A model generated the notes under the pieces. That model searched no databases. It was not told the DNA's origin and saw only the letters and a program-made list of their open reading frames with translations. From a virus: DNA of 51,841 bases. Position 1 is the first letter of the stretch, and each line of letters begins with the position of its first letter. Position numbers and translations under genes: made by a program. Location: the IMG/VR virus record IMGVR_UViG_3300050006_001381, positions 1 through 51,841 of that record; one strand, given 5' to 3'. Positions 22,486 to 29,411 of this stretch are shown here, in pieces.

Positions 22486-23061
22486 ATGTTTACCGAGAAG
22501 GAACTCAAGGGGATGAAGCGGCTGTCGCTGAGGCAGGCCGCCATGGAGGTCGGGATCGAGCGCAGCGTGTCCAGCACGATGTCGCCGGACGAGCTGGTCG
22601 ACGCCATCCTGGATCAGCAGGACGACGAGGGCGGCTCGAACGGGAAGAAGGCGAAGGCGCCGGAGAAGAAGTCGGGGGGTCGCCGCCGGAAGGCCAAGCC
22701 GCCCGAGCCCGACAAGGACGGCGACGAGGACGGTGGCGACGAGGAGAAGGCCGCAGCCAAGAAGGGCAACGGCAAGACCCGGCGCTCGCGGTCCAAGGCC
22801 GCACCCAAGGAGGAGCCGACGGACGACGGGGCGGACCTGAAGGAGCTCACCGACGAGCTCATCAACCGCCTCGACGCCATCGGCGGCGTCGTGGACAAGC
22901 TGGAGACCGCGGTGAAGGGCCTCAGCGGCAAGGTCAAGAAGATCGTCGAGGATGCGGTCAACCTGGGCGCCGTCGAGACCAAGCTCGAGGAGCTGGGCGA
23001 GGGCCAGGAGGAGATCGGAGAGCTGATCCTCAAGTTCCTCGAGGACAGCAAGGGCGGATGA
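22486..23061 (+). CDS. SAP/Rho-N-like protein with charged linker and coiled coil
   Basis: A 191-residue product from ATG 22486 (AAAGGGAACC). Residues 1-45 (a LKGMKRLSLRQAAMEVGIER segment and a TMSPDELVDAIL helix) resemble the small helix-extended-helix SAP or Rho N-terminal fold that binds nucleic acids. Residues ~50-115 are a Lys/Asp/Glu/Pro-rich disordered stretch, and ~115-185 a heptad coiled coil (ELTDELINRLDAIGGVVDKL). The design recalls nucleoid-type or tethering proteins. It is near the end of the early operon. Confidence 0.66.
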   Translation: MFTEKELKGMKRLSLRQAAMEVGIERSVSSTMSPDELVDAILDQQDDEGGSNGKKAKAPEKKSGGRRRKAKPPEPDKDGDEDGGDEEKAAAKKGNGKTRRSRSKAAPKEEPTDDGADLKELTDELINRLDAIGGVVDKLETAVKGLSGKVKKIVEDAVNLGAVETKLEELGEGQEEIGELILKFLEDSKGG

Positions 23062-23079
23062 CTGCCTCGCCGGTCTGGG

Positions 23080-23241
23080 ATGTCGGAGCCGCCTGAGAGG
23101 GACGTGCTCCACATCTCGGCCGAGCGGGTCGAGTCGATGGACGAGGACGACCTGCTGGCCCTGGCCGACAAGCTGGGGCTTCACACAAGCAGGGACGAGG
23201 AGACGCTGCGCGCGATGATCTTGCGTGAGGCGTCAGGGTAG
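23080..23241 (+). CDS. Very small SAP/Rho-N-like protein
   Basis: A 53-residue gene from ATG 23080 to TAG 23239, last of the rightward operon. The sequence MDEDDLLALADKLGLHTSRD followed by EETLRAMILREASG fits a minimal SAP/Rho-N helix-extended-helix. The third positions are mostly G or C. No clear SD is seen, so it may be reached by reinitiation from the gene before it (a 12-codon frame overlaps at 23058). Confidence 0.55.
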   Translation: MSEPPERDVLHISAERVESMDEDDLLALADKLGLHTSRDEETLRAMILREASG

Positions 23242-23255
23242 TTTTGGCTCCGGAG

Positions 23256-23287
23256 GGGGCCGGTCTTCGGACCGGCCCCTTTCGTTT
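23256..23287 (+). terminator. Rho-independent terminator of the early operon
   Basis: A perfect 10-bp stem GGGGCCGGTC (23256-23265) with GACCGGCCCC (23270-23279) around a TTCG tetraloop, followed by TTTCGTTT. It lies between converging operons. The minus-strand side lacks a T-run, so it acts mainly on rightward transcripts. Confidence 0.88.
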
Positions 23288-23822
23288 ACCCCTGTACCTT
23301 CTGGAACTTGGGCTTGGGGTAGCTCGTCGGCAGGTCGGGCGACGGCGGCGCGATCTTGGCGACGGCCTTCCCCGGAGAGGAGGGGGGAGCCATCTTGGCG
23401 GCTATGTTCTTGCCCCCGTGCATGAAGCTGGGCGCGCCCTTGCTGACCGCGTTCCGGAACTTCTGCTTGAAGGTCACGGGGGCTCCCGTGACCACCTTCG
23501 TGGGGCCTCCGGGGTCTCCGCGGAAGGTCATCCCAGGGCGGCCAGCTGCTGGCTTGCCTGCGCCCAGCTCGTTCAGGTTGGGGGCCTTCTTGAATGCGTG
23601 GAACTGCCTGCTGCCTCCCGCAGGCTTGCCCGGCTTGGTGCCGGCGCCTGGCAGCCCGCCCGAGGTGGCGATGTCCGTGGTGAGCTTGTTCGCCGCCGAC
23701 GTTCTCGGCGGCCATGGGGCGGGTGGTGGACCTAGAAGAGGGCCCGCCCACCTGTTGGTGACCTTGGCCCGCAGCTCAGCCAGCTTCTCCATCATGCGGT
23801 CCGTGTATGCGAGCTTGATCAC
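23286..23822 (-). CDS. Unknown late protein, Gly/Pro-rich, motif at N-terminus
   Basis: A 178-residue product, last gene of the leftward late operon. GTG 23822 has GAGGAG five bases upstream. The N-terminus IKLAYTDRMMEKLAELRAKV carries a variant of the AYxDEMxKL motif found on other late proteins. The rest is disordered and rich in Gly, Pro, Ala and Lys (for example KPGKPAGGSRQF, GAGKPAAGRPGMTFRGDPGG) with no membrane segment. Such composition suits a small virion or DNA-associated protein. The family is unknown. Confidence 0.65.
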   Translation of the reverse strand: MIKLAYTDRMMEKLAELRAKVTNRWAGPLLGPPPAPWPPRTSAANKLTTDIATSGGLPGAGTKPGKPAGGSRQFHAFKKAPNLNELGAGKPAAGRPGMTFRGDPGGPTKVVTGAPVTFKQKFRNAVSKGAPSFMHGGKNIAAKMAPPSSPGKAVAKIAPPSPDLPTSYPKPKFQKVQG

Positions 23823-23831
23823 AGGTTCTCC

Positions 23832-24278
23832 TCAGCGCAGCAGATAGGCGGTCGTCGCCATTGTAACCACCACTCCTCCTGCGGCGATAGCCGCAGTCCT
23901 CCACCAGTCGCGGGAGGCTTCGGCCAGGTGGCGAGCCTTGTTCTCCTCCTCCCACAGCCCCGTCATCTTGACGACCTCGCCCTTGGTGAGCTCGAGGTCG
24001 TTCTCCAGAGACATGCGGATGGTGGTGAGCCCCTCGATCTGCTCGGTCTGCAGGTCGAGCTTCTCCTCGAGCAGGATGATCTTGGGCCGCGCGCGGAAGA
24101 GCTCGTCGTCCAAGGACAGCGCGAGCTTCCACTCAGGTAGGTCGAAGCACTTGAAGATGCCGTGATCGACCTGGAGCTTGCGACCCAGAGGCAGCAGCTT
24201 GGGGGCGAGCGGCTGGGCGGCCACGTTCGCCGGCAGCAGGACGGCGAGCAGGATCGCCAGGCGAAGCAGGAGCCTCAC
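23832..24278 (-). CDS. Membrane protein with signal peptide, coiled coil and C-terminal helix
   Basis: A 148-residue product from GTG 24278 (GTGA overlap with upstream gene). Residues 1-21 form a signal peptide ending near ANVAAQ. Residues ~65-115 are a long coiled coil (LLEEKLDLQTEQIEGLTTI and beyond), and 126-147 a transmembrane helix (AAIAAGGVVVTMATTAYLL) close to the C-terminus. With the neighbouring holin-like and membrane/coiled-coil genes this suggests a lysis (spanin-like) role, but topology is the only evidence. Confidence 0.65.
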   Translation of the reverse strand: MRLLLRLAILLAVLLPANVAAQPLAPKLLPLGRKLQVDHGIFKCFDLPEWKLALSLDDELFRARPKIILLEEKLDLQTEQIEGLTTIRMSLENDLELTKGEVVKMTGLWEEENKARHLAEASRDWWRTAAIAAGGVVVTMATTAYLLR

Positions 24279-24740
24279 GCGATTCTCAGCTTGCGACGCG
24301 CCACGCCCCGCACCAACCTGCCGAGCAGGCTCGGCTTGGTGACGGTGTGCACGGACTTGATTCCCGGCGGGCGCAGGGCTTTCTTGGCCCGCACGTGCAT
24401 CTGCCTCAGGGAGCCCGGGTTCTGCCGCGCCTTGTTCAGGTTCCCTCTGCTGAACGTCCGTGACACCTGCCCGCTCTCCGCAAAGACGTTGCCCTTGAAG
24501 GCGTCTCCCGGCTTGCCTGCCTGCGGCGCCCAGTTCTTGGCGCTCTTGAAGCCCTTCTTCTTGGAGTCCATCCGGTCCTGCACAAACGCCTGCCCGGCGT
24601 TCAGGTCGGCATGGGTCCTCGGCTGGGTGGCGATCCTTCGCATGTGGCGATCAGCGTTCGACGCCACCTTGGCGATCAGCGTTCGACGCCACCTTGGCGA
24701 TCTGCACCGCCTCCCTGAAGTATGAGTCCCAGCTGATCAC
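24275..24740 (-). pseudogene. Late gene frameshifted by a 25-bp tandem duplication
   Basis: GTG 24740 opens a frame (VISWDSYFREAVQIAKVASN) that hits TGA at 24651 after 29 codons. The remainder continues in another frame to 24275 (ADRHMRRIATQPRTHADLNA onward, basic, ending GRLVRGVARRKLRIA). The break is caused by a perfect 25-base direct repeat at 24645-24694. With a single copy the two parts join in frame into about 146 residues. Translation could restart at GTG 24667, but no SD precedes it. The intact protein would be basic and disordered with a motif-like N-terminus. It may be a true mutation, a phase-variable switch or an assembly artefact. Confidence 0.7.
24645..24702. repeat. 25-bp perfect tandem duplication plus 8-bp partial copy
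   Basis: Unit 24645-24669 is repeated exactly at 24670-24694, followed by the first eight bases again (24695-24702). Twenty-five is not a multiple of three, so the duplication shifts the frame of the gene at 24275-24740. Confidence 0.95.
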
Positions 24741-24745
24741 GTGCC

Positions 24746-25027
24746 TCACAGCGGGTACTTCACCCCGAGGTCATGCAGAAGCGCTCCCCCAAGATTGAGG
24801 GGCTTGTCCGGATGGAACCTCTGCGCGGGCTTGGCGTTGGAGACCGCCGGAGTCCAGGTGCCTGCCATGTTGTCGCCCTTCACCGTGTACTTGCCCAGCC
24901 GCTTGCCTGCCCACCCGGTCGGCTTGAGCGCCTTGCTGGTGGGGCTCTCGGCGAGCTTCCCCAGGATGTCGTACCAGGCCAGCTTCTTCATCTCGTCGAG
25001 GTACGCACTCTGTGTCACGGGATTCAC
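24746..25027 (-). CDS. Small late protein with AYLDEMKKLA motif
   Basis: A 93-residue product. GTG 25027 has GGAGG seven bases upstream and overlaps the previous stop (GTGA). The N-terminus NPVTQSAYLDEMKKLAWYDI carries the clearest form of a motif shared by several late proteins. The rest is basic and loosely folded (KALKPTGWAGKRLGKYTVKG) with a short C-terminal LLHDLGVKYPL. No membrane segment. Function unknown; the motif and location suggest a packaged or virion-associated protein. Confidence 0.68.
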   Translation of the reverse strand: MNPVTQSAYLDEMKKLAWYDILGKLAESPTSKALKPTGWAGKRLGKYTVKGDNMAGTWTPAVSNAKPAQRFHPDKPLNLGGALLHDLGVKYPL

Positions 25028-25410
25028 GCCACATCCTCCCAGCTGGTCACCACAGCCAGCTTCTTCTCGAACTCCTTGCGGCCCACCACCAGCTCCTCGA
25101 TCTGCCGGTCCTTGTCCTTCTTGAGGACCTCGATCTCCTTGATGCCGTCCTCGACCACCTCGCGCTCCTTGGCGCCCTCTGCGAGCTTGTCGAGGACCTC
25201 CCGCTGCTGCCGGACGTCGTTGGCCAGGACGTCGGACTCGTGCCGAGCCAGGGCCTCCTTGCGACGGGCGAGGTAGGAGAACAGGAGGTAGCCGGCGGCG
25301 GCGACTGCGACGATCACCAGCAGGACGACGGCGACGGGCTTGGAGGCCGGCTTGCTCTCCCCCGAGCCGACAGCCCTGTCCAGGAGCTTCCTGACACCCT
25401 CCGCGGTCAT
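25024..25410 (-). CDS. Membrane-anchored coiled-coil protein (i-spanin-like topology)
   Basis: A 128-residue product from ATG 25410. About 23 soluble residues are followed by one transmembrane helix (VAVVLLVIVAVAAAGYLLFS), then a long charged coiled coil to the C-terminus (QREVLDKLAEGAKEREVVED and beyond). This N-in, C-out layout is that of Rz-type inner-membrane spanins, which finish lysis in Gram-negative hosts. It lies just after a holin-like gene in transcription order. No lipobox partner is seen, so the spanin call is tentative. Confidence 0.6.
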   Translation of the reverse strand: MTAEGVRKLLDRAVGSGESKPASKPVAVVLLVIVAVAAAGYLLFSYLARRKEALARHESDVLANDVRQQREVLDKLAEGAKEREVVEDGIKEIEVLKKDKDRQIEELVVGRKEFEKKLAVVTSWEDVA

Positions 25411-25541
25411 GGCAGGCCCCGCTGCCGGGACAGCGCCAGAAGAAGAGCCGCAGGGACCACCGCGGCACCTATGGCGGCATCAGAGCCCCGAGACAGCTTG
25501 GCCATCTCGTCGCTGTATGCCGACCACGTGCGGGAATCCAT
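25407..25541 (-). CDS. 44-residue membrane peptide with AYSDEMAKLS motif
   Basis: ATG 25541 to a TGA that overlaps the next start (ATGA). The N-terminus DSRTWSAYSDEMAKLSRG carries the recurring late-protein motif and is followed by one hydrophobic helix (AAIGAAVVPAALLLALS) and a basic end. Clear coding bias and exact overlap with both neighbours support a real gene. It may be a holin-like or membrane-tethered virion peptide. Confidence 0.6.
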   Translation of the reverse strand: MDSRTWSAYSDEMAKLSRGSDAAIGAAVVPAALLLALSRQRGLP

Positions 25542-25545
25542 CAGC

Positions 25546-25962
25546 TCAGCCCTTGGGCAGCAGGTGCTTCCCGACCAGCGAATACAGGCCCGACGCCGCG
25601 GTGCCCGTGAAGACCCCCTGCATGATGGCGGGCAGCCACTCGACTCCGCCTGCGACCGCGGCGGAGATGCCAGCCAGGACCCCCAGGCCGGCGGCGACCC
25701 AAGGCAGCAGGGAGGCCTTGACCGACTTCAGGAAGAACCTGCGGACGACCCAGATGGCGATCATCAGGCCGAAGGCGATGGCCAGGCCCCACTCACCACC
25801 CTGGGCGGCGTCGATGAGCTGCTTGCCGAGCTCCACGACCTCCGTGACCGTCTTGGGGTCCACGGCCGGTGTGACGGCCTCCTGGGCCCATGCAAGCGTG
25901 TGTAGCAGCAGCGCGGTGAGAGCTGCGCCGAAGGAAGCCAGTCGGATGCGGATCTTGTTCAC
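25546..25962 (-). CDS. Holin-like membrane protein
   Basis: A 138-residue product. GTG 25962 has AGGAG five bases upstream. A signal-like hydrophobic N-terminus (ASFGAALTALLLHTLAWA, cleavage near AWAQE) is followed by a short soluble segment, a transmembrane helix with basic end (GLAIAFGLMIAIWVVRRFF), a second (PWVAAGLGVLAGISAAVAGG) and a C-terminal glycine-rich hydrophobic region. Size and layout fit phage holins, which form the membrane lesion at lysis. The neighbouring membrane/coiled-coil genes agree. No endolysin gene is visible nearby. Confidence 0.58.
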   Translation of the reverse strand: MNKIRIRLASFGAALTALLLHTLAWAQEAVTPAVDPKTVTEVVELGKQLIDAAQGGEWGLAIAFGLMIAIWVVRRFFLKSVKASLLPWVAAGLGVLAGISAAVAGGVEWLPAIMQGVFTGTAASGLYSLVGKHLLPKG

Positions 25963-25970
25963 GGGAGCTC

Positions 25971-28900
25971 CTATTCGCCCAGGGCCGTCACGTAGATTCG
26001 GTCGTTCAGGATGATGGAGGCCTCGCCGCTGATGTCAAAGCCGAGGGTGTACCCCAGGCCCTCCTCGTCGATGTTCAGGCTGGTCAGCAGCCGCGGGACG
26101 CCTGTGCTGGAGACGATGTGGTACGTCCAGTGCGCCACGACGAACGGGAAGGTGATCGACGCGAAGCCCGCCGTGATCTCCTCGGCTCCGAGGATCTTCT
26201 TCGCCGTGGCCCGCTTGCGCTGGGCCGCCGCCTTGCCGTCCGCGGCACTGAAGTTGGGGACGGTCCAGTAGTTGCCCCCACCGGCCATGGTCTCGCTGAA
26301 CGCCAGCGCGAGGTCGCCCGGGGTCCTGACGCCACCTGGGGCGTCGGCGTTGGATACGATGACGGCCTCGATGCCTGCCAGAGCGATGGTGACCTTCTCC
26401 GCAAGGACGTTCTCGCCGGCCGCGTTGATGGCGTTCTGCAGGTTGACCGCGGAGGCGGCCTCGTCCCCACCGATGGTGACGGCGATGTTGCCTCCACCCA
26501 CGCCACCACCACTGTCCCACTCGTAGACGTCGCCACCGATGGTGACGGTCTCCGTGTCGGCGGGATTGTTGGTGATCATCAGGGTCGTCGAAGGCACGAC
26601 GCCCTCGTCCTTCACCCCCACCGTCGCGACGGTGGTGGCGGTCACCTTGGTGGCGACGACCTCCCCATCCTCCCCCAGAGTCACCCTGTCGGTGCCGTTC
26701 AGCGACTCGACGATGACCTTGCTGCCCGCATCCAGACGGAACGGGACGTCCCCCTTCCGCAGGAAGCCGTGGAAGGCGCCGAAGCCCAGGTCGATGAACC
26801 CGTTGTCCATCAACGTGAACATGGTCACGCCGCCTGTCTCGTGAGCGGCGTTCCAGGACTCGTGCCCCAGGGACAGGAACCTGTTGGGCTCCGTGGCCCC
26901 TCCCACGACGCCGGGCTCCGTCAGGTCGTCCTTGATGTACTGGATGCGGTCGTCCGCCGCGCCGCCTGAGCGGGTGTCCCAGAAGGCCTCGACCTGCGGG
27001 GGGTCGGTGAGACGGCCGAGGGACAAACGCATCGCGTGCCCGTCCGCAGGCACCCCGTCCGCGGACAGGTCGACCGCGGACGGCCCCACGGCGAACACCG
27101 ACTGCAACGCCGCAGGCTGATACAGGCGTGCAGCCTCCTTGACGCCGCCCACCTGGAACTTGATGGACAGCTGCTCCGTCTCCGCGGCGTCCCCTGTCAG
27201 CATCCAGTTGGTGGAGGCGAACGCCTCCAGGGATCCGTCGTCGGCCTGCACCTTCACCTGTGCGGTGCCACCGCCAAGCGAGTAGGCACGCACGAGCGCC
27301 GCCGCCGTCGACTCCGAGAGCACCTCTGCGTTGCCCACCGACTTGAACTTGGCCGTCAGGACGTCGCTGTTGTGCACGCCGAGGACGTTGAACTGGACCG
27401 CCCCGCCGCCCACCTTGTTCTGCAGGGTGAACTCGACCCTGGGCGTGCCGCTGGCCTGCAGCAGCATGTGGGCGCGGCTGTCCAGGTCCGCATCACCGGC
27501 CTTGGACACCTGCAGGTGCAGCTTGATCTGCTTGCCCGCGCCGCCCTCGTCCAGGTTCAGGTAGCGGTCGGCGGGCTCCGTGAACCTGTTGACCAGCTTC
27601 CCCCTGATGCGGGCGTCGCCGGCGGTGGTGACCTGGAAGTCGAGCTGGTTGGAGGCGCCATAGGCCGCGCCGTCCTCCCACTGGTCGTTGCCTCCGCTGA
27701 AGCACGAGACGTGCGTTCCCTGGCCCGTGCCCCGGTGCAGGGTGCGCAGGACGTCCTGGCGCGCGCTGGAGCCTGCCAGCTGCAGGACGTGGCCCTTGGT
27801 GTCGGCGTGGGAGGCGGAGAAGCCGTAGTCGTTGTAGGCGTCCGCCCACACTCGGAGCTCGCGGAGCTCCACGGCGATCACCTGCCCGTTGGCGCTGTCC
27901 CACCCGGCCCCATTGTTGGGGTCCTGGCCGTCAAGCTGCTTGAGGGACAGGGTGTCCGCCCCCTCGATGGCGCGGACGACCAGGTAGACGCCGTTGTCGT
28001 TGGGGTTCCCGCCCCCGCCGACCGTGATGGTGGCGATGGTGGCGAAGGGGACGACGTTCGTCAGGTCCTCACCCGGGGCCGGGTACACGACGTCGCCGCC
28101 ACCCCCGCTGATCTCGGCGGCCGCGGACAGCAGGGTGGCGTTGGTGGGCTCCGAGGAGGTCAGGAAGGAGGCCCACTTGTCCTTGCCCTTGGACTTGGTG
28201 AGGTAGCCCACCTGCTCGGCGGTGGTGCCCTCGAGGTCCGTCTCGAGCACCGCTCCGTGGGGGTCGCCCGTGCCGGCACCGCCGGCGACGAGCTGGACGG
28301 CGCCGTTGTCGACGGTCGCCTTGCGTCCGCTGCCCAGGGCGTTGTCCTGCTTGGGCCCGAACCGCTTGTCGTACGCCTCGTCCAGCCCAGAGATGTTGAG
28401 CTGGTCGGTGACGTTCTCCTCTTCCTCCGCAGCCAGGATGGACACCTTCATGAAGGTGTCGGTGTCGAAGGGGTATGTCGCGGCCGCGGGGACCGCCACC
28501 GAGGAGATCGGCTGCTTGGAGTAGCCGAAGACCAGGTAGATGGCCTCGAGGGCCGGGACCCCGCCGTCGTCCTTGGGGTTGAAGTTCAGGGTGATCGTCG
28601 GGTTGACGAAGAAGGAGCCGTTGGACATCAGCTGCGCGGTGCCCACAGCGGGGTTGGACAGGTCCAGCGGGCGGGAGGGGTCCTGCACGCAGCGGACCTC
28701 GACCTCGCGGTCGCTGATGACCTTGTGCACCACCCAGTCCAGCGTCCCGACGTTCGTGTTGTTGCCAGCGTGGTTGCCTGCGATGACGACGGTGTCGCCG
28801 GGGCAGGCGGGCCGGGGGTGGATGTTCCCGACCTTGGCGCCCGGAGCCTGGTTGAACGGGTAGGCCGGCGCCCCCAGCGTGGTCTTCACCGTATGCCGGG

Positions 28901-29411
28901 TCAGCGCGCTGATCCCCATGGCGTCGGTCAGCTGGATCGCCACCCCGCCGGACAGGTCGGTGACGTTCTCCGTGAACTCGACATCCGTGATCTGACAGAT
29001 GGTCCCCGAGACGTTGGTGATCTCGTTGAAGTTCTTGTCGAGGATCTGGAAGATCCCACTCTCCCCGGCCGGGGAGGGCGCGCTGTCGTCGACGTAGACG
29101 CGGAGGGCGGCGCCCCCGGGGTCGTCCACCACGAGGGTGGTCTCGCCGGCCTGCAGGTCGAGGTGACAGTCGATCACCTTGGGGACGGCCACCTCGCCAA
29201 AGGCCAGCGAGTGCAGGATGTCGACGTTCTTCTGGACGGCTCCCACGGCACGGTTGACCGCCCCGGAGGACACGTTCTCCCCGAAGCCGATGAACTTGGC
29301 GCCGGCCGGCTGTGCGGTGTTCGGGTCCGTGGCGTTGGCGGGGGTGTCCGCGGCGGCGGCGAAGATGACGTTCCCGCGGAGCTGCGGATGCCTGACGTAA
29401 TCCTTGCTCAT
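25971..29411 (-). CDS. Tail fibre-like virion protein, long paralogue
   Basis: A 1146-residue beta-rich protein from ATG 29411 (ATGA overlap). Its first ~330 residues are clearly related to the adjacent 688-residue protein (shared VRHPQLRG / VRLPKLRG and IGFGE...VNRAVGAVQ.NVDILHS). The middle (residues ~390-800) is unrelated to that protein and probably forms the shaft. Residues ~930-1040 hold a module with TVTIGGDVYEWDSGGG and NLQNAINAAG, a pattern common in phage fibre and surface proteins. The C-terminus is a compact beta region. The shared N-terminus would attach to the baseplate while the unique C-terminus meets the host. Confidence 0.78.
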   Translation of the reverse strand: MSKDYVRHPQLRGNVIFAAAADTPANATDPNTAQPAGAKFIGFGENVSSGAVNRAVGAVQKNVDILHSLAFGEVAVPKVIDCHLDLQAGETTLVVDDPGGAALRVYVDDSAPSPAGESGIFQILDKNFNEITNVSGTICQITDVEFTENVTDLSGGVAIQLTDAMGISALTRHTVKTTLGAPAYPFNQAPGAKVGNIHPRPACPGDTVVIAGNHAGNNTNVGTLDWVVHKVISDREVEVRCVQDPSRPLDLSNPAVGTAQLMSNGSFFVNPTITLNFNPKDDGGVPALEAIYLVFGYSKQPISSVAVPAAATYPFDTDTFMKVSILAAEEEENVTDQLNISGLDEAYDKRFGPKQDNALGSGRKATVDNGAVQLVAGGAGTGDPHGAVLETDLEGTTAEQVGYLTKSKGKDKWASFLTSSEPTNATLLSAAAEISGGGGDVVYPAPGEDLTNVVPFATIATITVGGGGNPNDNGVYLVVRAIEGADTLSLKQLDGQDPNNGAGWDSANGQVIAVELRELRVWADAYNDYGFSASHADTKGHVLQLAGSSARQDVLRTLHRGTGQGTHVSCFSGGNDQWEDGAAYGASNQLDFQVTTAGDARIRGKLVNRFTEPADRYLNLDEGGAGKQIKLHLQVSKAGDADLDSRAHMLLQASGTPRVEFTLQNKVGGGAVQFNVLGVHNSDVLTAKFKSVGNAEVLSESTAAALVRAYSLGGGTAQVKVQADDGSLEAFASTNWMLTGDAAETEQLSIKFQVGGVKEAARLYQPAALQSVFAVGPSAVDLSADGVPADGHAMRLSLGRLTDPPQVEAFWDTRSGGAADDRIQYIKDDLTEPGVVGGATEPNRFLSLGHESWNAAHETGGVTMFTLMDNGFIDLGFGAFHGFLRKGDVPFRLDAGSKVIVESLNGTDRVTLGEDGEVVATKVTATTVATVGVKDEGVVPSTTLMITNNPADTETVTIGGDVYEWDSGGGVGGGNIAVTIGGDEAASAVNLQNAINAAGENVLAEKVTIALAGIEAVIVSNADAPGGVRTPGDLALAFSETMAGGGNYWTVPNFSAADGKAAAQRKRATAKKILGAEEITAGFASITFPFVVAHWTYHIVSSTGVPRLLTSLNIDEEGLGYTLGFDISGEASIILNDRIYVTALGE

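Noticed and set aside
23058-23096. 12-codon frame overlapping the end of the SAP-like gene
   Set aside because: Too short to support; may only help reinitiation at 23080.
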